DNA of 64,000 bases from NCBI RefSeq assembly GCF_007558815.1, contig NZ_VLTJ01000007.1, positions 186,001-250,000 on the forward strand. The letters are read 5' to 3'. The translations under genes were made by a program, and so were the position numbers. This stretch comes from Verticiella sediminum. Lineage in GTDB: Bacteria; Pseudomonadota; Gammaproteobacteria; Burkholderiales; Burkholderiaceae_B. Below the pieces are notes generated by a model that was given only the letters and a program-made list of their open reading frames with translations, was not told the origin of the DNA and made no database searches. Positions 26,059 to 36,275 of the stretch are shown here, in pieces (position 1 is the first letter of the stretch; each line of letters starts with the position of its first letter).

Positions 26059-26472
26059 TCAGCCAGCCGCGGCCTGCCAGGGGTCGTAGGTGCCCACGCA
26101 CCAGAGATGGCCTTCCGGATCGCGGCAGACGAACTGGTCGCCCGCCGCCTCGTCATGCCTGAGAGGGCTCACGATGCTGCCGCCGGCCGCCTGCACGCGC
26201 GCCAGCGCGGCGTAGGCATCGGCCACCACCAGGTAGGCGCTCTGCGTCACCGCGCCCAACGTCCCGGGCTCGCCCATCAGGCGGGAGAACTCGGAATCGC
26301 GCCGGTTGCCGAGCATCACCATCCCGTCGCCCAGGGTGAGTTCGGCGTGTTCGACCACGCCCTGGTCGTTGCGGTAGACCACGCGCTCGGCGAAGCCGAA
26401 TGCCGTGCGCAGCCATTCGATCATGGCGTTCGCATCGCGATAGACGAGGCAGGAAATGACGGCCGAACCCAT
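26059..26472 (-). CDS. Glyoxalase/VOC family protein
   Basis: 137 residues of the type with YRDANAMIEWLRTAFGF at the start and CRDPEGHLWCVGTYDPW at the end. This is the glyoxalase-like subset often annotated as bleomycin-resistance-like. Enzymatic activity is not predictable. It is upstream of dtd on the same strand and probably co-transcribed with it. Confidence 0.85.
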   Translation of the reverse strand: MGSAVISCLVYRDANAMIEWLRTAFGFAERVVYRNDQGVVEHAELTLGDGMVMLGNRRDSEFSRLMGEPGTLGAVTQSAYLVVADAYAALARVQAAGGSIVSPLRHDEAAGDQFVCRDPEGHLWCVGTYDPWQAAAG

Positions 26473-26571
26473 AGTGGCTTCCTCCGGTGAGCGCTCCTCG
26501 CAGCAAGGACCAAGCCCGTGCGGCCCTGCACTCCAGGGCCTGTCGACGCCATGTTCCTGCTGCGCGTATCC

Positions 26572-27201
26572 TCAGTGCACCTCTGCCTCGCCGCAGGCCG
26601 GCGCGACCGGTGTCGGCTGCGGGTGGCCGCGGGCCGGGCCGCGCCGGCTGATGCGATAAACCGTGGCGGGCGGCATGTTGCGCAGCACGGTGCCCACGCG
26701 CACGGCGCGCAGGCTCAGCCGATCCAGCATCCGGCGCGAGACCGGACAGCGCGGCCCGTACGTGAACTGGTACAGCGCGCCGCCCGGCGCCAGGTGGGCG
26801 AAGACGCCGCCGAGGATGGCCATGACCTTGCGCGGCGACATCGAGAGCAGCGGCAGACCGCTCACGACCGCTCCCATCTGCCGGCTGGCCAGGGCGTCGC
26901 AGCGACCGAGCCTGGCGGCGTCCATGTGCAGTACCTGCGCGGCAGGAAAGCGCCGCTCCAGCATGCGGGAGAACTCGCCGCCGAATTCCACGAGCGTCAG
27001 CGCCGACTCGGGCACGCCGCGCGCGAGCAGGGCCCGCGTGAATACCCCGGTGCCTGGACCCAGCTCCAGCACCGGGCCGGTGTCCGCGTCGATGTCCTTG
27101 GTGATGAGAGCGGCGAGGGCTTCGCCGGAAGGAATGATAGAAGCGACGCGCAGCGGGTGCGAAACCCAGGCACGCACGAAGGGGAGGATGTCGGTGGTCA
27201 T
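26572..27201 (-). CDS. Class I SAM methyltransferase, phospholipid N-methyltransferase (PmtA)-like
   Basis: 209 residues. The N terminus FVRAWVSHPLRVASIIPSGEALA is the membrane-associating lead of bacterial PmtA-like enzymes, then SAM motif I is LELGPGTGVFTRALL. GLPLLSMSP occupies the motif IV position. Such enzymes methylate phosphatidylethanolamine toward phosphatidylcholine, but rRNA dimethyladenosine-type relatives look similar. The start is at 27201 with GACGGAGTCC before the ATG. Confidence 0.78.
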   Translation of the reverse strand: MTTDILPFVRAWVSHPLRVASIIPSGEALAALITKDIDADTGPVLELGPGTGVFTRALLARGVPESALTLVEFGGEFSRMLERRFPAAQVLHMDAARLGRCDALASRQMGAVVSGLPLLSMSPRKVMAILGGVFAHLAPGGALYQFTYGPRCPVSRRMLDRLSLRAVRVGTVLRNMPPATVYRISRRGPARGHPQPTPVAPACGEAEVH

Positions 27202-27525
27202 TGGACTCCGTCTCATGGCCCGCGAACGACTGACGGGATGCTGGCCAGCCAAGTCCAAGCCGGCCCGGCCGGCGGCCGGCGCTCGCCCGAGGGCGAGCCG
27301 GCGCGACGCCCGATCGGTGCATCCTGCGCGCGGGAAAGCAGGCAGAATAACGTAAGCCCCGGGTGCCCACCATGTCCGGCCGACGAGCAAAGCGTAATTA
27401 AACGCGACACCGCACAAATCCGGCACGACGCTGGACTCGGCGATAATGCGCGCTTGTTTCATCCGGGCCGTTCCCGGCCCCCGCCCCTGCGCTGTCAGCG
27501 AGTTCACGCCGTACGAGGTCACGCC
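27202..27525. other. Intergenic region between divergent genes
   Basis: 324 bases with no gene that I can support. It contains a GC-rich hairpin (GCTCGCCC at 27281-27288 paired with GGGCGAGC at 27291-27298), an AT-rich patch GTAATTAAAC near 27395 and a possible -10 GATAAT (27442-27447) for mtnN. Confidence 0.4.
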
Positions 27526-28323
27526 ATGCCCACTCTGGCCATCCTGGCCGCCATGCCAGACGAAATCCAGGCCTTGCTGGCCGCCATGACCGGCCCCCGC
27601 CGCCACCTGATCGGACGCCGTGAATTCCACGAGGGCGCCATCGAAGGCGTCGACTGCGTCATTGCCATGGCGCGCATCGGCAAGGCCGCGGCCGCAGCCA
27701 CCACCGTCACGCTGATCCGGGAGTTCGACGCCGACGCCGTGCTGGTCGCCGGCCTGGCCGGCGGCGTGCACGCCGAGGTCCGGGTGGGCGACGTGGTCGT
27801 CGCCGATACGCTCATGCAGTACGACCTCGACGCCAGCCCGATCTTTCCGCCCTATGAGGTACCGCTGCTCGGCATGACGCGCTTTGGCGCCTGCCCCGAG
27901 CTGTCCGGGATGCTGCGGCGCAGCGCTGACCGCTTCCTGGCGCAGGACGCGGCCGGCGCGATCGCCGCGGCGAGCGAAGGCCGGCTGCGGCTGGATGCGC
28001 CACGCACGCATCGCGGCCTGATCGCCACCGGCGATCGCTTCGTCAAGTGCGAGCAGACCATGGCGGCGGTGCGCGCGGCCGCGCCGGACGCCCTGTGCGT
28101 GGAGATGGAGGGGGCGGCGGTGGCCCAGGTATGCCACGAGTTCGAGCGGCCGTTCGCCGTGATACGCACCATCTCCGACCGCGCCGACACTACCGCCGAC
28201 GCCGACTTTTCGGTGTTTCTCACCCAGGGAGCCGGCGCCTATGCCAGCGGCATTCTGCCCGGCGTCGTGCGCGATTGGGGCGCGGCGCATGCGAAGGCAG
28301 GTCCACCCCCTCCTGCACGCTGA
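27526..28323 (+). CDS. mtnN: 5'-methylthioadenosine/S-adenosylhomocysteine nucleosidase family protein
   Basis: 265 residues; typical MtnN is about 235. It would cleave MTA and SAH to adenine plus ribosyl products, feeding methionine salvage. Family motifs: MPTLAILAAMPDEIQALL, ARIGKAAAAATTVTLI, a VLVAGLAGGV loop, IATGDRFV, VEMEGAAVAQVC (ribose-binding Glu-Met-Glu) and VIRTISDRAD (catalytic Asp). ATG at 27526 is chosen since the fold starts there, although the frame is open far upstream. The paralogous nucleosidase families (AMP, futalosine) are less likely. Confidence 0.9.
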   Translation: MPTLAILAAMPDEIQALLAAMTGPRRHLIGRREFHEGAIEGVDCVIAMARIGKAAAAATTVTLIREFDADAVLVAGLAGGVHAEVRVGDVVVADTLMQYDLDASPIFPPYEVPLLGMTRFGACPELSGMLRRSADRFLAQDAAGAIAAASEGRLRLDAPRTHRGLIATGDRFVKCEQTMAAVRAAAPDALCVEMEGAAVAQVCHEFERPFAVIRTISDRADTTADADFSVFLTQGAGAYASGILPGVVRDWGAAHAKAGPPPPAR

Positions 28324-28325
28324 CA

Positions 28326-28496
28326 GGCCGCCACGACGGGCTGCGCCAGGCACTGTCCTCCCAGCTCGAACGCCGCTTCGGCCCGCTGCCCACGCACGCC
28401 CGCGAGCGCGTGCAGGCCGCGTCGCCGGACACCCTCCAGGCGGGGCTGCTGCGCGTGCTGGATGCGGCGGGGCTGGACGACGTGTTCGAGGATTGA
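28326..28496 (+). pseudogene. Remnant of an Rpn/DUF4351 gene (C-terminal fragment)
   Basis: About 56 codons in one frame from just after the mtnN stop to a TGA at 28494-28496, with no start codon. The peptide (DGLRQALSSQLERRFG to GLDDVFED) aligns without gaps to the C-terminal end of the intact Rpn-like gene at 50904-51911; I count 30 identical residues in 52. The rest of that gene (about 280 residues) is missing, so this is a decayed copy. Confidence 0.75.
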
Positions 28497-28621
28497 GATA
28501 GCCAGTCATTCGGGCCCGTCAAGCCAGCACCTGCACCCTACAAGCCGGCTCCGCTGTGCGCCGGATCGCAGCACCGCAGTTTCATGGCCGCGCGCGGCCA
28601 GGCTTGCTTTTTGGCTGGTGG

Positions 28622-29215
28622 TCAACCCAGCCTGGCCGGCTGCCAATCGGGCTGCCACTCGCCCTCGTCCATTGCGCGCAAGCGCAGCGCGCATGAGAGC
28701 GTCTTGGCGTCCGTGATGCTTCCGTCCAGGCAGGCCCGCGCCAGCTCGTCGCGCGACATGGTGAACACATCGAGGAACTCGCCTTCATCGAGCTTGCGCT
28801 CGCCCGCGCGCAGGCCGCGCGCGAGATAGACGTGCAGCACTTCGTCGGAATAGCCGATCGCGATATGGATCTGGCCGGCATAGGCCCATTGCATCGCCGA
28901 ATAGCCGGTTTCCTCGCGCAGCTCGCGCTCGCCGCAGACCTGCAGATCTTCGCCGGGATCGAGCTTGCCGGCCGGGAACTCGATCATCGCCTGCCGCACC
29001 GGATAGCGGTACTGCCTTTCCATGACCAGCCTGCCGTCGTCGAGCAGCGGAATCACCACCACCGCGCCCGGATGCACGATGTACTCGCGCGTCGTGGTGG
29101 CGCCGTCGGGTAGCCGGACGTGGTCGCGCCGGACTTCGAGGAAGCCGCCGCGCACCAGGACTTCGGAATCGAGCGTGGTTTCGGTCAGGGAGGATGTGGA
29201 CGTGTTCTGCGACAT
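28622..29215 (-). CDS. Nudix hydrolase, ADP-ribose pyrophosphatase type
   Basis: 197 residues. The Nudix box (G-x5-E-x7-REUxEExGU) is GKLDPGEDLQVCGERELREETG. The preceding VRQAMIEFPAG and following DEVLHVYLARGL support the ADP-ribose pyrophosphatase subfamily (NudF). It would hydrolyse ADP-ribose to AMP and ribose-5-phosphate. The start at 29215 is set by a CGAGATCCC ribosome site; the frame extends 49 codons upstream without support. Confidence 0.9.
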   Translation of the reverse strand: MSQNTSTSSLTETTLDSEVLVRGGFLEVRRDHVRLPDGATTTREYIVHPGAVVVIPLLDDGRLVMERQYRYPVRQAMIEFPAGKLDPGEDLQVCGERELREETGYSAMQWAYAGQIHIAIGYSDEVLHVYLARGLRAGERKLDEGEFLDVFTMSRDELARACLDGSITDAKTLSCALRLRAMDEGEWQPDWQPARLG

Positions 29216-29261
29216 GGGATCTCGCACGGGTGGGAACCAAACGCCACTGTAACCCGCCTGC

Positions 29262-30554
29262 TCAACCGGCACGCGCCGCGCGCAGCGCCGCTTCCAGCGA
29301 CTCCGGGCTGTAGGGTTTGGGCAGCACCGCCGCGCCCAGGCCGGCGGCATCGATCGCCACATCGTCGTAGCCGGAAGCGATCACGATGCCGATCTCCGGG
29401 TACTCCTGGCGTACCGCCATGGCGAGCGCCGTCCCGCTCATGCCCGGCAGGCTGACGTCCGTACAGACGACATCGAAACTGGCGCCCTCGGCGAGCATCT
29501 GCAACCCCGCCTCGGCCGTCTCGACCGCCGTCACTTGGTGGCCCAGCAGTTCGAGCAGGTCGCGCGCGGCGTCGCGCGTCTCCGAGCTGTCCTCGACCAG
29601 CAGGATGTTCAGGCTCTCGGGCGCCGCATTGCCCGTGACGCCGGGTTCGGCCAGGGCGGAGGTCGTGCTCTGCGCGGTCGCCTCGCGAAAGAGCAGGCGC
29701 TGTTCGCGGTTGCGCAGCAGGTGCCTGACCTGGCTGAGCAGTTGGGCCGCGGTATAGGGCCGCGCCAGATTGACCGCGCCCAGGGTGGTGCGCAGCCCTG
29801 CACCTCCGCCCGTCGCCTGCAGCACCTCGACATCGTCGATCGCGGCGAAGGCGCTGCGCGCGAGCGTATCGGCGCCGTCCACGAGGTCGATGAACACCAG
29901 CCCCAGGCCGCCGGCCGGGCTGGCGTCGAAACAGCGCATCGCCGCCTCCGCGCTGTCCACCTCGTACACCTGGTAGCCCGCTTCGCGCAGGGCGAGGCCG
30001 GCAAGCTCGCGCCGCGCCGCGTCGGTGCTGACGATCAGCAGTGCGTCGCGGGCGCCCGCCTGCGCGTCGGCAACCGGCGGTTCGGCGTGACTCGCGGGTG
30101 TGTAGAAGGCGGCCGCGGCGGCCAGGCTACCGGGCGAGCTCTGCCCGTCGAGCACCTCATTCTGGCCCGGCAGCGCGGCGTAGCCTGGCGGCACCAGGCA
30201 GTGCAGCAGGGCCTCGGGCTGGCCCGTGACGCCCAGCATCGGAACGTTGACCGCGCGCCAGCGCGCGCCTTGCGGCTGGCCATCGGCGCCCGGCCAGCCC
30301 GGACGCAGGACCATGCTCTCGCGCCGGCCGTGGAACATCGGCGCGAACAGCGCGTCGCGAAACGGCTGGACGTCGGCGGGGTCCATGCCCTGCAGGCAAT
30401 CGAACAACGAACGCCCGACCAGCCACTGCGGCTTGACCTCGAGCAGTTGGAGGAAGGCGTCGTTCGCCGCCACCACGATCATGTCGCGGGTGAGCAAGGC
30501 GCTCGGCAGCGGGAAAGCCCGGAAGACGGCCTGATAGTCGATGCTGCCCCGCAT
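29262..30554 (-). CDS. PAS domain, degenerate receiver and C-terminal response-regulator receiver protein
   Basis: 430 residues from the ATG at 30554 (a GTG two codons earlier is possible). Residues about 10-120 form a PAS domain (LTRDMIVVAANDAFLQLLEV). A receiver-like domain spans about 170-285 (DALLIVSTD, VFIDLVDGAD, ARPYTAAQL). It lacks one acidic-pair residue and has Arg in place of the conserved Lys, so it is probably not phosphorylatable. A complete receiver closes the protein (LNILLVEDSSETRD, phospho-acceptor Asp in VCTDVSLPGMSG, Lys in LPKPYS). There is no kinase or DNA-binding domain, so it likely relays or buffers phosphate from a kinase elsewhere. Confidence 0.82.
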   Translation of the reverse strand: MRGSIDYQAVFRAFPLPSALLTRDMIVVAANDAFLQLLEVKPQWLVGRSLFDCLQGMDPADVQPFRDALFAPMFHGRRESMVLRPGWPGADGQPQGARWRAVNVPMLGVTGQPEALLHCLVPPGYAALPGQNEVLDGQSSPGSLAAAAAFYTPASHAEPPVADAQAGARDALLIVSTDAARRELAGLALREAGYQVYEVDSAEAAMRCFDASPAGGLGLVFIDLVDGADTLARSAFAAIDDVEVLQATGGGAGLRTTLGAVNLARPYTAAQLLSQVRHLLRNREQRLLFREATAQSTTSALAEPGVTGNAAPESLNILLVEDSSETRDAARDLLELLGHQVTAVETAEAGLQMLAEGASFDVVCTDVSLPGMSGTALAMAVRQEYPEIGIVIASGYDDVAIDAAGLGAAVLPKPYSPESLEAALRAARAG

Positions 30555-30668
30555 GGTCACTCACCCTCTACATGTCGGACGAAGCGAGAGGCTACCGCAA
30601 CTTGCGCGCCCGCGCAGCGACTACCTTGCAACAACACCGTCACGCGGCCGCGGGCCGCGCCGACGGCC

Positions 30669-31790
30669 TCAACTGAAGAACGATTTCACCCGTTCCGTCC
30701 ATGACTTGCTCTGGGGCGAATGGCGCGCCCCGCCCTCGCTGAGCGAATCCGCGAACTGCTGCAGGATCGCCTTCTGCTCTTCGGTGAGGCGCACCGGCGT
30801 CTCGACCGATACGTGGCAATACAAATCGCCCGGGTAGCTCGAACGGATGCCCTTCAAGCCCTTGCCGCGCAGGCGGAAGGTCTTGCCGCTCTGGGTGCCC
30901 TCGGGCACGGTGATCTCGGCGCGCCCGTTCAATGTCGGTACCTGGATGTCGCCGCCCAGCGCCGCCGTGGTGAACGGAATCGGCAACTCGCAGTGCAGGT
31001 CGTCGCCCTCGCGCTGGAAGATGTCATGCGGCTTGAGTCGGACCTCGACATACAGGTCGCCCGGCGGCCCGCCGTTCACGCCCGGCTCGCCGTTGCCCGA
31101 GGAGCGGATGCGCATGCCGTCGTCGATGCCGGCGGGAATCTTGACCTGCAGCGTCTTGTTGGTCTTGACGCGGCCCACGCCGTCGCAATGCGCGCAGGGT
31201 TCGGGAATCACCTTGCCCGTGCCATGGCAGGTGGGGCACGTCTGCTGCACGCTGAAAAAGCCCTGCTGCATGCGCACCGCGCCGGCGCCACCGCAGGTGT
31301 GGCAGGTCTTGGGCTGAGTGCCCGGCTTGGCACCGCTGCCGTGGCACACGTCACAGCTTTCCCAACTGGGCACGCGGATCTCGGTGTCGAAGCCCGCAGC
31401 CGCCTGCTCCAGCGTGATTTCCATGCCGTAGCGCAGGTCGGCGCCGCGATACACCTGCGGGCCGCCGCCGCCCCGGGCGCGCCCGCCGCCGAAGATCTCG
31501 CCGAAGATGTCGCCGAAGGCGTCCGCGAAATGCGCGCCGCCGCCCGCCCCGGCCGCGGCCGAAGGATCGACGCCGGCATGGCCGAAGCGGTCATAGGCGG
31601 CACGCTTCTGGGAGTCGGCAAGGACCTCATAGGCCTCCTTGCACTCCTTGAACTTGGCCTCGGCCTCTTTGCTGTCCGGATTGCGGTCCGGGTGGTACTT
31701 CATGGCCAGCTTGCGGTAGGCCTTCTTCAGCTCTTCGTCCGAAGCGTTCTTGGCTACGCCCAGAACTTCGTAAAAATCGCGTTTCGCCAT
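30669..31790 (-). CDS. dnaJ: Chaperone DnaJ (Hsp40)
   Basis: 373 residues. J domain at 1-70 with the HPD triad (KYHPDRNPD), Gly/Phe-rich linker, cysteine-rich zinc domain with four CxxCxGxG repeats ([32 protein letters not shown]) and the C-terminal substrate-binding domain. It stimulates the DnaK ATPase and delivers clients. It lies 205 bases downstream of dnaK with a terminator between, so its dosage is probably lower than that of dnaK. Confidence 0.98.
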   Translation of the reverse strand: MAKRDFYEVLGVAKNASDEELKKAYRKLAMKYHPDRNPDSKEAEAKFKECKEAYEVLADSQKRAAYDRFGHAGVDPSAAAGAGGGAHFADAFGDIFGEIFGGGRARGGGGPQVYRGADLRYGMEITLEQAAAGFDTEIRVPSWESCDVCHGSGAKPGTQPKTCHTCGGAGAVRMQQGFFSVQQTCPTCHGTGKVIPEPCAHCDGVGRVKTNKTLQVKIPAGIDDGMRIRSSGNGEPGVNGGPPGDLYVEVRLKPHDIFQREGDDLHCELPIPFTTAALGGDIQVPTLNGRAEITVPEGTQSGKTFRLRGKGLKGIRSSYPGDLYCHVSVETPVRLTEEQKAILQQFADSLSEGGARHSPQSKSWTERVKSFFS

Positions 31791-31938
31791 CGTCGTCAGC
31801 GTTGAGGGCGCGCCGGCAGGATCTGCCGCCCGCGCGCCGAGGATTCATGGGGCCCTGCCGCGCAGGGGCCCGAAAAAAACACCGCCGTCCGCCTGCGCAG
31901 CCGCAGTGGCTCGCGAACGACAATACCCATGGACAAAA

Positions 31939-31978
31939 GGAACCGCATCATGCCTGCGAAGCGGCATGATGCGGTTCC
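31939..31978 (-). terminator. Rho-independent terminator between dnaK and dnaJ
   Basis: Perfect 16-base arms (31939-31954 and 31963-31978) with an 8-base loop. On the minus strand the hairpin is followed directly by TTTTGTCC. It lies 17 bases past the dnaK stop. Read-through would set the dnaJ level. Confidence 0.82.
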
Positions 31979-31995
31979 CTGTACCTCGCGGCCGA

Positions 31996-33921
<1,926 letters not shown>

Positions 33922-34000
33922 GATGAGTTGTTCCTGAGAGTTGTTCGTGTATGGGGTCGGACCGCCCAGCCTTCGCTGCGCCACGACCCGGATGCATCCA

Positions 34001-34028
34001 ATCTTGGGTTGGCGTCGGGGTTTTCAAG
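34001..34028 (-). promoter_or_regulatory. Candidate sigma-32 promoter of dnaK
   Basis: Minus strand: a perfect -35 CTTGAA (34023-34028), 14-base spacer, and a -10 CCCAAGAT (34001-34008) that matches the heat-shock CCCCATNT at most positions. It is 80 bases before the dnaK ATG, allowing transcription separate from grpE. Confidence 0.5.
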
Positions 34029-34057
34029 CCGGTTTTCCGGCCGCCCGACAAAATCTC

Positions 34058-34633
34058 TTACGCAGCCACCACCACCAGCGCGGGCCGCAGCACGCGGTCG
34101 GCGATGAGATACCCCTTCTGCAGCACCTGCACCACCGTGTTGGACGCCTGCTCGGCCGGTACGGAGGAGATCGCCTGGTGGCGGTGCGGATCGAATTTCT
34201 CGCCCGCCGCGGGGGCGATCTCCGCCAACTGGTTGCGCTCGAAGGCGTTGACGAGCTGGCGCAGCGTGGATTCGACGCCCGACTGCCAGGCCGCGGCCTC
34301 CTGGTTCGGCTGGGCCAGGGCGGCCTCCAGGCTGTCCTTGACCGGCACCAGGCTCTCCGCGAAGGACTCGATACCGAACTTGCGCGCCTTGACCACCTCG
34401 TCCTGGGCGCGGCGCCGCGCGTTCTCGGCATCGGCATGGGCGCGCAGGACCTGGTCCCGGGCCTCGGCGAGCTGGGCTTCGAGCTCCGTCACGCGGGCCT
34501 GCAGCGCGTCGACCGCGTCCACGCCCCCCGCTTCGGGCGCGGCGCCGGCCTCGGGCGCCGCCGGCGCCTGAGGGTCGACCGCCTCGCCCGTCGGCGGCGG
34601 TTGATTGGGATCGATATCTTGGTGAGCCGACAT
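34058..34633 (-). CDS. grpE: Nucleotide exchange factor GrpE
   Basis: 191 residues. N-terminal disordered Pro/Ala-rich stretch, then the long dimerising helix ([32 protein letters not shown]) and the beta domain ending [23 protein letters not shown]. It releases ADP from DnaK. GGAGG overlaps two ATGs (34639 and 34633); spacing favours the second, giving MSAHQD. First gene of the grpE-dnaK-dnaJ cluster. Confidence 0.97.
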   Translation of the reverse strand: MSAHQDIDPNQPPPTGEAVDPQAPAAPEAGAAPEAGGVDAVDALQARVTELEAQLAEARDQVLRAHADAENARRRAQDEVVKARKFGIESFAESLVPVKDSLEAALAQPNQEAAAWQSGVESTLRQLVNAFERNQLAEIAPAAGEKFDPHRHQAISSVPAEQASNTVVQVLQKGYLIADRVLRPALVVVAA

Positions 34634-34715
34634 CGGCATCCTCCATGTTGCAACGAGTGTGTTCTGGAATCTCGGCGGAGACCCCAACGTCGCCAGGGTC
34701 TCTGTTACTCGCCAG

Positions 34716-34743
34716 ACATGGGGACTGCCGGCATGGGTTCAAG
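34716..34743 (-). promoter_or_regulatory. Sigma-32 heat-shock promoter of grpE
   Basis: Minus strand: -35 CTTGAA (34738-34743), a 14-base spacer and -10 CCCCATGT (34716-34723), an exact match to the enterobacterial heat-shock consensus (CTTGAA, N13-15, CCCCATNT). It is 82 bases before the grpE ATG. No CIRCE inverted repeat was found nearby. Confidence 0.85.
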
Positions 34744-34891
34744 GGGCATGGGAGGATTTTTTTGCACGGAGCAGCCGGGACGCCGGCCGCCGCACCGCCA
34801 TCCTTGGGCCGGCGTTGCCGCCGAGGCAGGCATCGGCGCGGCCAGCCCGGCCCTCCCCGCGCCCGCCGCGCACGCGGCATTGAAAACCTTC

Positions 34892-34915
34892 AAAAAAACT
34901 CTCTCGTCGAGTTTT
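34892..34915 (-). terminator. Small terminator-like hairpin at the cassette edge
   Basis: AAAACTC (34895-34901) pairs with GAGTTTT (34909-34915) across a 7-base loop; on the minus strand the stem runs into a T7 tract (34892-34898). It lies between the grpE promoter and the ABM gene and would stop minus-strand transcription arriving from the hemH side. Confidence 0.45.
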
Positions 34916-35012
34916 CAACCACGTCACGTTTCGGCAGCCACCGTTGTCATGTCTCTGGCGGCACCGATTTCCGGAGCCGCCGTTGCCATCTCACCATTGC
35001 AAAGGAAAAACA

Positions 35013-35351
35013 ATGCCCAGCAAGAACACGGCGGCGATCGACCCCCAAGCGACATACCTGACGCTGATCAATGTCTACGAGGTCGAGCCCGATTGGCAGG
35101 CCGAACTGGCGAAGGCGCTTTCGGAATCGACCGAGAACACCATCCGGCATCAGCCCGGCTTCGTTTCCGTCTGCATTCACAGCAGCCTCGACGGCACGAA
35201 GGTGGTGAACTACGCCCAATGGGCGTCGAAGGAGCATTTCGAGGGCTTCATGAAAAAGCCGGAGACGCAGGAGCAGCTCAAGCAGTTCGCCGCCCTCGCG
35301 ACATCGGTCGCGCCGAGCCTCTACCAGGTCTCCGCAGTTCACGCAGCATAG
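35013..35351 (+). CDS. Antibiotic biosynthesis monooxygenase (ABM) domain protein
   Basis: 112 residues with a single ABM ferredoxin-like fold: LTLINVYEVEP, HQPGFVSVCIHSSLDGTKVVNYAQWAS and HFEGFM. Related proteins are quinol or heme-independent monooxygenases. AAAGGAAAAACA precedes the ATG. It is 15 bases upstream of the ECF41 sigma-factor gene, so the two form one unit. Codon choice is less GC-biased than in the flanking housekeeping genes, suggesting acquisition. Confidence 0.85.
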   Translation: MPSKNTAAIDPQATYLTLINVYEVEPDWQAELAKALSESTENTIRHQPGFVSVCIHSSLDGTKVVNYAQWASKEHFEGFMKKPETQEQLKQFAALATSVAPSLYQVSAVHAA

Positions 35352-35366
35352 CGAACGGGCAGCAAG

Positions 35367-36275
35367 ATGAACGACACCTCTTTCACTGAGCCGCCATTTT
35401 CCGACATACGTCCTCGTCTCGTCCGTCTGGCATACCGGATGCTCGGCTCGGTCGCGGATGCCGAGGATGTCGTTCAGGATGCCTATCTGCGCTGGCTGGC
35501 GGCTGACCGCGACACGGTGCGCCAGCCAGCGGCCTTGCTGCGCACCATAGTGACCCGGCTCTGCCTGAACGAATTGAAATCCGCTCGGCGCAGGCGCAGG
35601 GCCTATATCGGGCCGTGGTTGCCCGAGCCCATCGTCGAAGCCGAGGGGGCGGATTCCATCGACGACATCACGCTTGCGCTGATGATGGTGCTCGAACGCC
35701 TGTCTCCATTGGAACGAGCAGCATTCCTACTGCACGATGTCTTCGGCATCGGATTTGACGATATTGCCAGCGCCATAGATCGCGATACCGCGGCATGCCG
35801 AAAACTCGCCAGTCGAGCACGGGCGCACATTCAGGCCGCCCGCCCTCGCTTCCCAGTGACGAAAGAGCGTGGACTGGAGATTGCCGCCGCCTTCTTCGCT
35901 GCGTCCCGTAACGGTGACCTGGACAGCCTGCGGTCACTACTCGGAGACGACGTGACGACCTGCACCGATGGCGGCGGCAAAGTGCCCGCCTCGCCGCGCC
36001 CGCTGATCGGCATCGCAGAGGTGATGGCGCGGCACATCCAGCTTGCGCAGGCGTTCGTCGAGTCGCCATCGGTTCTGATCCGCTACGCCGTGATCGACGG
36101 GCTACCCGGTTTCGTCACCGTCGAGGGTGGCGGGATCGTGCAGACCACCGCTTTGCAGATCGAGCAGGAAAAGATTGTCGCGATCTACATCACCAGAAAC
36201 CCGGACAAGCTGCAGCACCTGAACGGTGGCTCGATCAGCGGCACAGCGCGCGCAGCACGTTCGCCAGCTTCTTGA
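35367..36275 (+). CDS. ECF41-type RNA polymerase sigma factor with SnoaL-like C-terminal extension
   Basis: 302 residues. Sigma region 2 (RLVRLAYRMLGSVADAEDVVQDAYLRWL) and region 4 (LSPLERAAFLLHDVFGIGFDDIA) are followed by an about 120-residue C-terminal domain. Three ECF41 hallmarks are present: WLPEP in the linker, DGGGK in the extension and NPDKL near the end. In that group the C-terminal domain controls activity instead of an anti-sigma factor, and the regulated gene lies next door. Here the neighbour is the ABM gene, whereas known cases usually have a carboxymuconolactone decarboxylase or oxidoreductase. The cassette separates grpE from hemH. Confidence 0.88.
   Translation: MNDTSFTEPPFSDIRPRLVRLAYRMLGSVADAEDVVQDAYLRWLAADRDTVRQPAALLRTIVTRLCLNELKSARRRRRAYIGPWLPEPIVEAEGADSIDDITLALMMVLERLSPLERAAFLLHDVFGIGFDDIASAIDRDTAACRKLASRARAHIQAARPRFPVTKERGLEIAAAFFAASRNGDLDSLRSLLGDDVTTCTDGGGKVPASPRPLIGIAEVMARHIQLAQAFVESPSVLIRYAVIDGLPGFVTVEGGGIVQTTALQIEQEKIVAIYITRNPDKLQHLNGGSISGTARAARSPAS

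Noticed and set aside
27281-27298. GCTCGCCC/GGGCGAGC palindrome as a regulatory site
   Set aside because: GC-rich self-complementary runs are common by chance here and it sits away from either start; noted only within the intergenic entry.
31849-31871. GC hairpin in the dnaJ leader as a terminator
   Set aside because: One mismatch in the stem, and the poly-A/T tract is on the wrong side for either strand; only leader structure can be claimed.
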